Source: Lederbergia citri
GTDB taxonomy: Bacteria > Bacillota > Bacilli > Bacillales > Bacillaceae_C
Assembly: GCF_018343625.1 (NCBI RefSeq)
Contig: NZ_JAGYPG010000001.1
Coordinates: 103,335 to 167,334, forward strand
Reading direction: 5' to 3'
DNA length: 64,000 bases
Shown: piece by piece, positions 60,351 to 64,000 of the stretch
Numbering within the stretch: position 1 is the first letter of the stretch
Layout of the letters: each line of letters begins with the position of its first letter
Position numbers and translations under genes: made by a program
Notes under the pieces: generated by a model
Told to the model about the DNA's origin: nothing
Seen by the model: the letters and a program-made list of their open reading frames with translations, nothing else
Databases searched by the model: none

Positions 60351-60842
60351 TTATCTATAATTTACAAATTGAACATCTATCGGAAGATTAGCGGATCGGA
60401 TAGCACTAATAATCTGCTGCAAATCATCTCGATTTTTGCCAGTGACTCTAATTTGGTCGTCTTGGACTTGGCTTTTTACTTTCAATCCACTATTTTTAAT
60501 AAGCGTATTGATTTTTTTAGCATTTTCTTTATCGATGCCTTGAACAATCTTAGCCCGTTGACGGACAGTACCACCAAATGCATTTTCCATTTTACCGTAA
60601 TCGAGGTTTTTAACAGGGACTTCGCGTCTTATTAATTTTCCGACAAACACATCTTTTAGTTGAGACATTTTAAACTCGTCATCCGAAATGAGGACAACTT
60701 CTTCATTTTCAAGTTTAATGTCACTTTTACTGCCTTTAAAATCATAACGATTTTGTATTTCTTTCAGAGCAATTTGTATTGCATTATTTACTTCTGATAG
60801 ATCAACCTTAGAAACAATATCGAATGAATTTTCCTTAGACAT
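60351..60842 (-). CDS. yajQ: YajQ-family nucleotide-binding protein
   Basis: This 163-residue protein is of the YajQ (DUF520) family; the B. subtilis member is YitK. It reads [42 protein letters not shown] and [25 protein letters not shown]. Proteobacterial members bind c-di-GMP and some bind RNA or nucleotides. Two ferredoxin-like halves are expected. AACGGAGGTAG precedes the ATG on the minus strand. It lies upstream of the SDR gene with repeat B4 between them. Confidence 0.92.
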   Translation of the reverse strand: MSKENSFDIVSKVDLSEVNNAIQIALKEIQNRYDFKGSKSDIKLENEEVVLISDDEFKMSQLKDVFVGKLIRREVPVKNLDYGKMENAFGGTVRQRAKIVQGIDKENAKKINTLIKNSGLKVKSQVQDDQIRVTGKNRDDLQQIISAIRSANLPIDVQFVNYR

Positions 60843-60922
60843 TTTCTACCTCCGTTGCATCATTTCCCCTTATTATAGTTGATTTGCAACGTTCCAACAA
60901 GGTCATGAAAGACGGCTGTTTA

Positions 60923-61060
60923 CTATAGATGATCCGTTTTTTTCGAATATTTGTATTTTCCTGCTTGAAGATTTTTCTCCCTTAAAAGGTTCTTATCCTC
61001 TCGAGCAGCTTGCTTGTCTCTCGGTTTCTTATCATTGTCGGATGTATTATAGCGCATCAT
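60923..61060 (-). CDS. Small basic protein, 45 residues
   Basis: I do not recognise the family. The product starts MMRYNTSDNDKKPRDKQAARED and ends KYSKKTDHL. It is highly charged and has no hydrophobic segment. AAAGGAGACATT precedes the ATG at 61060. It lies between degV and yajQ on the same strand. The ribosome binding site is strong enough to support a real gene. Confidence 0.65.
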   Translation of the reverse strand: MMRYNTSDNDKKPRDKQAAREDKNLLREKNLQAGKYKYSKKTDHL

Positions 61061-61119
61061 AATGTCTCCTTTCTAAACTGGATTTACTAGATAGTATCTC
61101 CCGCTTAGTGGAAAAATTA

Positions 61120-61980
61120 TTAAGCTTGTTTTTCATTTAAGAAAAAAATGGCTAATGTTCCCGGACCAGCATGTGCAGCAATAACGGAGCCAATAATATT
61201 AATATAAAAATTCTTTGTGCCAAAACGTTCTTCTATCATCTTTTTTACTTCGAGAGCTGTCTCCTCATCGTCTCCATGGCTGATCCCAATAGTTTGGTTG
61301 CTAAGATCAACTCCTCGATCTTCGATTACATCGAGAATTCTTTTAATGAGTTTTTTCTTTCCACGAATTTTTTCAATCGGAACGAGCTTACCTTCTTCCA
61401 CATGCAGAAGGGGCTTGATGTTAAGCAAACCTCCAAGAAAAGCAGAAGCTTTTGAAAGTCTGCCACCTCTTGCAAGGAAATCTAAATCCTCCACTGTAAA
61501 TAAATGTTCCATATGTTGGCATTGGAATGTTATATTCTGAACTAAGTCTTCCTTTGAAACACCTTTTTTAATCTGTTCAGCTGCTGATAAGACAGTTAGT
61601 CCATAACCGAGAGATGCACATTTTGAATCGATGATTGTTAAATCTAAATCTGGGTATTCTTCTAGTACCTGCTCACGAATCATAACAGCCGTTTGATATG
61701 TTCCTGAAAGCTCAGATGAAAAAGCTATGTAGAGACCTGAGTCACCTGATTTAGCTAAATCCGTAAATAATTCTTCAAATTGCTGAGGAGACGCCTGTGA
61801 TGTTTTCGGCATTTTGCCAGCACGTATTTCCTCGTATACTTTTTTTGGCTGGATGGTCAGCAAATCTTTATACTCATCGTCAACTATATGTACTTGTAAC
61901 GGTATTAATTGAACGTTATTTTCTTGAAAAAAAGATAACGGCAAGTCTGATGCACTATCTGCAAAAAGTTTAATTGACAT
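61120..61980 (-). CDS. DegV-family fatty-acid-binding protein
   Basis: This 286-residue protein is of the DegV family, which binds long-chain fatty acids and presents them to FakA-type kinases. It starts IKLFADSASDLPLSFFQEN, has MPKTSQASPQQF, IAFSSELSGTYQTAV and GHAAHAGPGTLAIFF-like end. In B. subtilis this position is yitS, with yitT divergent, as here. AGAGGTGATT precedes the ATG at 61980. Confidence 0.92.
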   Translation of the reverse strand: MSIKLFADSASDLPLSFFQENNVQLIPLQVHIVDDEYKDLLTIQPKKVYEEIRAGKMPKTSQASPQQFEELFTDLAKSGDSGLYIAFSSELSGTYQTAVMIREQVLEEYPDLDLTIIDSKCASLGYGLTVLSAAEQIKKGVSKEDLVQNITFQCQHMEHLFTVEDLDFLARGGRLSKASAFLGGLLNIKPLLHVEEGKLVPIEKIRGKKKLIKRILDVIEDRGVDLSNQTIGISHGDDEETALEVKKMIEERFGTKNFYINIIGSVIAAHAGPGTLAIFFLNEKQA

Positions 61981-62057
61981 AAAAAATCACCTCTTGTGGA
62001 AAAATAATGAAAAGTTACTGCGTCTATAAATTATTCAGAAAATTATTCCATATTTTT

Positions 62058-62086
62058 AGTGTACCGACTTTAGGAGAAAAGTACAA
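62058..62086 (-). promoter_or_regulatory. Promoter for degV
   Basis: On the minus strand, TTGTAC (62086-62081), a 17-bp spacer and TACACT (62063-62058) lie 78 bp upstream of the degV start. Confidence 0.6.
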
Positions 62087-62129
62087 TCCCATATACATTT
62101 TTATGGGATAAAAGAGGGAGAGGATGGTA

Positions 62130-62987
62130 GTGAAAAAACAGTTTTCTATTTGGACTCATACAAAAATTTTCGTTACTGTGTTAGTTGGGGCTTTTTTAAA
62201 TGCCGTAGCATTAAATTATTTTTTAATTCCAGCAGGGGTTTACGCGAGTGGGATAACTGGAGCAGCGCAGCTTGTATCCAATATTTTATCGGATTTTACT
62301 CTTATACATATATCGACAGGAATTCTTATTTTACTATTCAATCTTCCGGTAGTGATTTTAGGGTGGCTAAAAGTTGGAAGATCTTTTACAATGTATAGTT
62401 TTATTTCTGTTTTATTGATGAGTTTGTTTCTTGAAATACTTCCTGTCATCGCAAAAACAAACGATATATTGCTCTACTCTGTATTTGGTGGAGTGATTGC
62501 CGCCGTGGGGATTGGAATAACGTTAAGGGTTGGTGCTTCAACTGGAGGATTAGATATTATTGCGATGGTGCTTTCAAGGATGAAGGATAAGCCTGTGGGG
62601 ATTTACTTTTTTATCATTAACGCTATTATTATCGCAACAGCGGGTGCCATATATGGCTGGGATAAAGCACTTTATACACTCGTTTCTTTATATGCTTCAA
62701 CAAGAGTCATTGATGCAATCCATACTCGACATCAGAAACTGACTGCGATGATTGTGACGAAGAAATCGGAAGAGTTAAAAGATGCCATCCATGCACGGAT
62801 GGTAAGGGGAATTACTGTTGTCCCAGCTAAGGGAGCTTTTTCAAATGAACAAAAGGAAATGATGATGATTGTCATTACGCGTTATGAATTGTATGAGCTC
62901 GAATTGATTGTTAAAAACGTCGATCCAAAAGCATTCACGAATATCGTTCAAACGACAGCTGTATTCGGCTTTTTTAGAAAAGATTAA
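62130..62987 (+). CDS. yitT: YitT-family membrane protein
   Basis: This 285-residue protein has an N-terminal membrane domain of five or six helices (NAVALNYFLIPAGVYASGITG, LLFNLPVVILGWLKVG and LRVGASTGGLDIIAMVLSR) and a C-terminal DUF2179 domain (KGAFSNEQKEMMMIVITRYELYELE). The function is unknown. I prefer the GTG at 62130 because AGGGAGAGG lies seven bases before it. The ATG at 62124 directly touches that site. The stop is followed almost at once by repeat B5. Confidence 0.9.
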   Translation: MKKQFSIWTHTKIFVTVLVGAFLNAVALNYFLIPAGVYASGITGAAQLVSNILSDFTLIHISTGILILLFNLPVVILGWLKVGRSFTMYSFISVLLMSLFLEILPVIAKTNDILLYSVFGGVIAAVGIGITLRVGASTGGLDIIAMVLSRMKDKPVGIYFFIINAIIIATAGAIYGWDKALYTLVSLYASTRVIDAIHTRHQKLTAMIVTKKSEELKDAIHARMVRGITVVPAKGAFSNEQKEMMMIVITRYELYELELIVKNVDPKAFTNIVQTTAVFGFFRKD

Positions 62988-62990
62988 GAA

Positions 62991-63171
62991 AAAAAGTGCA
63001 AGCGGCGGTTTAGAGACATACAGGCACACAGTATGTGGGTCTATCGACGTTTCTCTGTTGGGTTCTGACAAGATAAAGGAACGCACGGTACAGCTTATAA
63101 GGCGAGCTGATGTTAACTTATCGTAGGAAGCAACAAAAAGTTTGCTATTAGCTGGAGCTAGATGCAACTAC
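62991..63171. repeat. Dispersed repeat B5, directly after yitT
   Basis: It opens AAAAAGTGCAAGCGGC four bases after the yitT stop, holds GACAAGATAAAGGAACGC and GCTGATGTTAACTTATCGTA, and ends TTAGCTGGAGCTAGA. The orientation relative to the gene is the same as for B1 at addA. Confidence 0.82.
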
Positions 63172-63223
63172 CTTTACGAATTTATTCAGAAAGTCCCAAT
63201 TGGATATTTCCTAGCAATGAAAA

Positions 63224-63245
63224 AACGGGAGATTACTCTCCCGTT
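63224..63245. terminator. Terminator before the DUF3813 stop
   Basis: AACGGGAGA (63224-63232) pairs with TCTCCCGTT (63237-63245) around a 4-nt loop. It ends the small minus-strand operon and the yitT/B5 transcript. Confidence 0.8.
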
Positions 63246-63252
63246 CTGTAAT

Positions 63253-63453
63253 TTATTTTAAGCGATCGAGTACCTTTTGATATTCACGAAGCTGCTCTTG
63301 CTCGGCGAACGTCGAATTGGCATAAGCAGAGGAAAGGGCGTTCTTCGCTACTTGTAAGGCATATTCTTTCTCTTCAGTGGAATCTCCTGTAAGGAAGAGT
63401 TCTTCTGCGTGTTCAACGAATTCCCTAGCTTCCTGGAATAACCTGTTTCCCAC
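63253..63453 (-). CDS. DUF3813 small protein
   Basis: This 66-residue helical protein starts MGNRLFQEAREFVEHAEELFL and continues ALQVAKNALSSAYANSTFAEQEQL. It fits the DUF3813 family found at the yitT-yitV place in Bacillus. The function is unknown. The GTG at 63453 follows GGAGGG, which lies in the 3' end of the preceding small gene, so the two are coupled. Confidence 0.8.
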   Translation of the reverse strand: MGNRLFQEAREFVEHAEELFLTGDSTEEKEYALQVAKNALSSAYANSTFAEQEQLREYQKVLDRLK

Positions 63454-63455
63454 TT

Positions 63456-63596
63456 CTAAATCCCTCCCAGAGATTCCTCATTTCTCTTATTTTCCGCTTC
63501 TGCCAAGGTTGAACGATATGGAAAACGTTCCGCATGTTTTTCAATCGAATTTTTACCATGTATGATAAAACGTTTCGACTTACTTTTTTTACCCAC
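63456..63596 (-). CDS. Small basic protein, 46 residues
   Basis: I do not recognise the family. The product begins MGKKSKSKRFIIHGKNSIEKH and ends NKRNEESLGGI. It is rich in Lys, Arg and Ser. It starts at a GTG at 63596 with AGGGGTG upstream. Its stop is two bases before the DUF3813 start, so the two genes form one operon. A LexA-like palindrome lies upstream. Confidence 0.62.
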   Translation of the reverse strand: MGKKSKSKRFIIHGKNSIEKHAERFPYRSTLAEAENKRNEESLGGI

Positions 63597-63626
63597 ACGT
63601 ATTCACCCCTATAGAGAATTGGAAAT

Positions 63627-63662
63627 GAACGTACGTTTACGTTCTAAATTATTGTTTGTCAA
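63627..63662 (-). promoter_or_regulatory. Promoter region with LexA-like box
   Basis: On the minus strand TTGACA (63662-63657) is followed after 17 bp by TAAACG, a weak -10. GAACGTACGTTT (63627-63638, plus strand) fits GAAC-N4-GTTY of the Bacillus LexA consensus in this divergent intergenic region. Confidence 0.45.
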
Positions 63663-63762
63663 AAGTTTGCGAAAAACACGAGAAAGAAATGGTAGTTTAT
63701 TTTGGAATGTGCAAGAAATGAGTGCTAATATATATATATTACGAAAAAAAGGGGATGGCATC

Positions 63763-64000
63763 ATGATCGAAATTAGAAAAGAAAAAGTAAATGATATTCC
63801 GTTATTGCATGTTGTGAAAAACGGAAATGAAGATAAGATGCTACCGCTTATTTTTTTTGTCCACGGATTTACTTCTGCTAAAGAACATAATCTTCATTAC
63901 GCCTATCTTTTAGCGGAAAAAGGCTTTCGTGTTTTACTTCCAGAAGCCTTATACCACGGTGAAAGAAGCAATGGACAAAGTAATGAAAAATTAATGTTTC
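63763..64000 (+). CDS. yitV: Alpha/beta hydrolase, YitV-like (partial)
   Basis: The first 79 residues of an alpha/beta hydrolase are seen. It starts MIEIRKEKVNDIPLLHVVKN and has IFFVHGFTSAKEHNLHYAYLLAEKG and RVLLPEALYHGERS, which is the usual opening of YitV-type esterases with the HGF oxyanion loop. It is cut by the right edge. AAAAAGGGGATGG precedes the ATG at 63763. The catalytic Ser, Asp and His would be downstream and cannot be checked. Confidence 0.85.
   Translation, partial: MIEIRKEKVNDIPLLHVVKNGNEDKMLPLIFFVHGFTSAKEHNLHYAYLLAEKGFRVLLPEALYHGERSNGQSNEKLMF

Overview
The window is chromosomal DNA of a low-GC, spore-forming Bacillaceae bacterium. The evidence is ComK, AddA/AddB, a complete gerPA-F spore-coat operon, a FosB metallothiol transferase, AGGAGG-type ribosome binding sites and frequent TTG/GTG starts. 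The gene order follows the Bacillus subtilis yhf - comK - yhj - addBA - gerP - yis - yit order, but many proteins and insertions differ, so this is a relative rather than B. subtilis itself. I could not fix the genus. No rRNA, tRNA, CRISPR array, insertion sequence or phage was seen.

Layout. Bases 1-420 hold a tandem array of 50/51-bp units that each form a hairpin, cut by the left edge. Bases 559-15962 are an accessory stretch of mostly single-gene functions: GNAT acetyltransferases, Nudix hydrolases, SAM methyltransferases, a nucleotidyltransferase, FosB, a kinase-like protein and an AAC(6')-like enzyme. Bases 16081-23029 are yhf-region backbone: yhfH, yhfI, lplJ, an enoyl-CoA hydratase, azlCD, a Ste24-type protease, an IDEAL-domain gene and comK. 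Bases 23175-29308 are a self-contained operon: LacI regulator, nucleoside hydrolase, ECF S component, EcfT, two EcfA ATPases and ribokinase. It looks like a nucleoside uptake and ribose salvage system with private ATPases. Next come a yhjD-like gene under a near-perfect LexA box and an S9 peptidase.

Bases 32070-41586 are a cytoplasmic plant-glycoside cluster: GH78 rhamnosidase, esterase, two Gfo/Idh/MocA oxidoreductases, a TIM-barrel isomerase-like protein, a GH3 glucosidase and the decayed remnant of a second esterase. Bases 41770-54833 return to backbone: yhjE, addB, addA, gerPF-A, a DUF418 protein, yisK and yisL. Bases 55099-58585 pair a PAS-GGDEF-EAL protein (altered GGDEF, intact EAL) with a membrane-anchored GH13 protein whose catalytic residues are mostly replaced. 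The right end holds an SDR oxidoreductase, yajQ, degV, yitT, small genes and the start of a yitV-like hydrolase.

Three families of dispersed, structured intergenic repeats run through the window. I call them A, B and C. They include a B copy inserted inside an A copy, B copies placed directly after stop codons, and a C palindrome that supplies the last codons and stop of yhfI.
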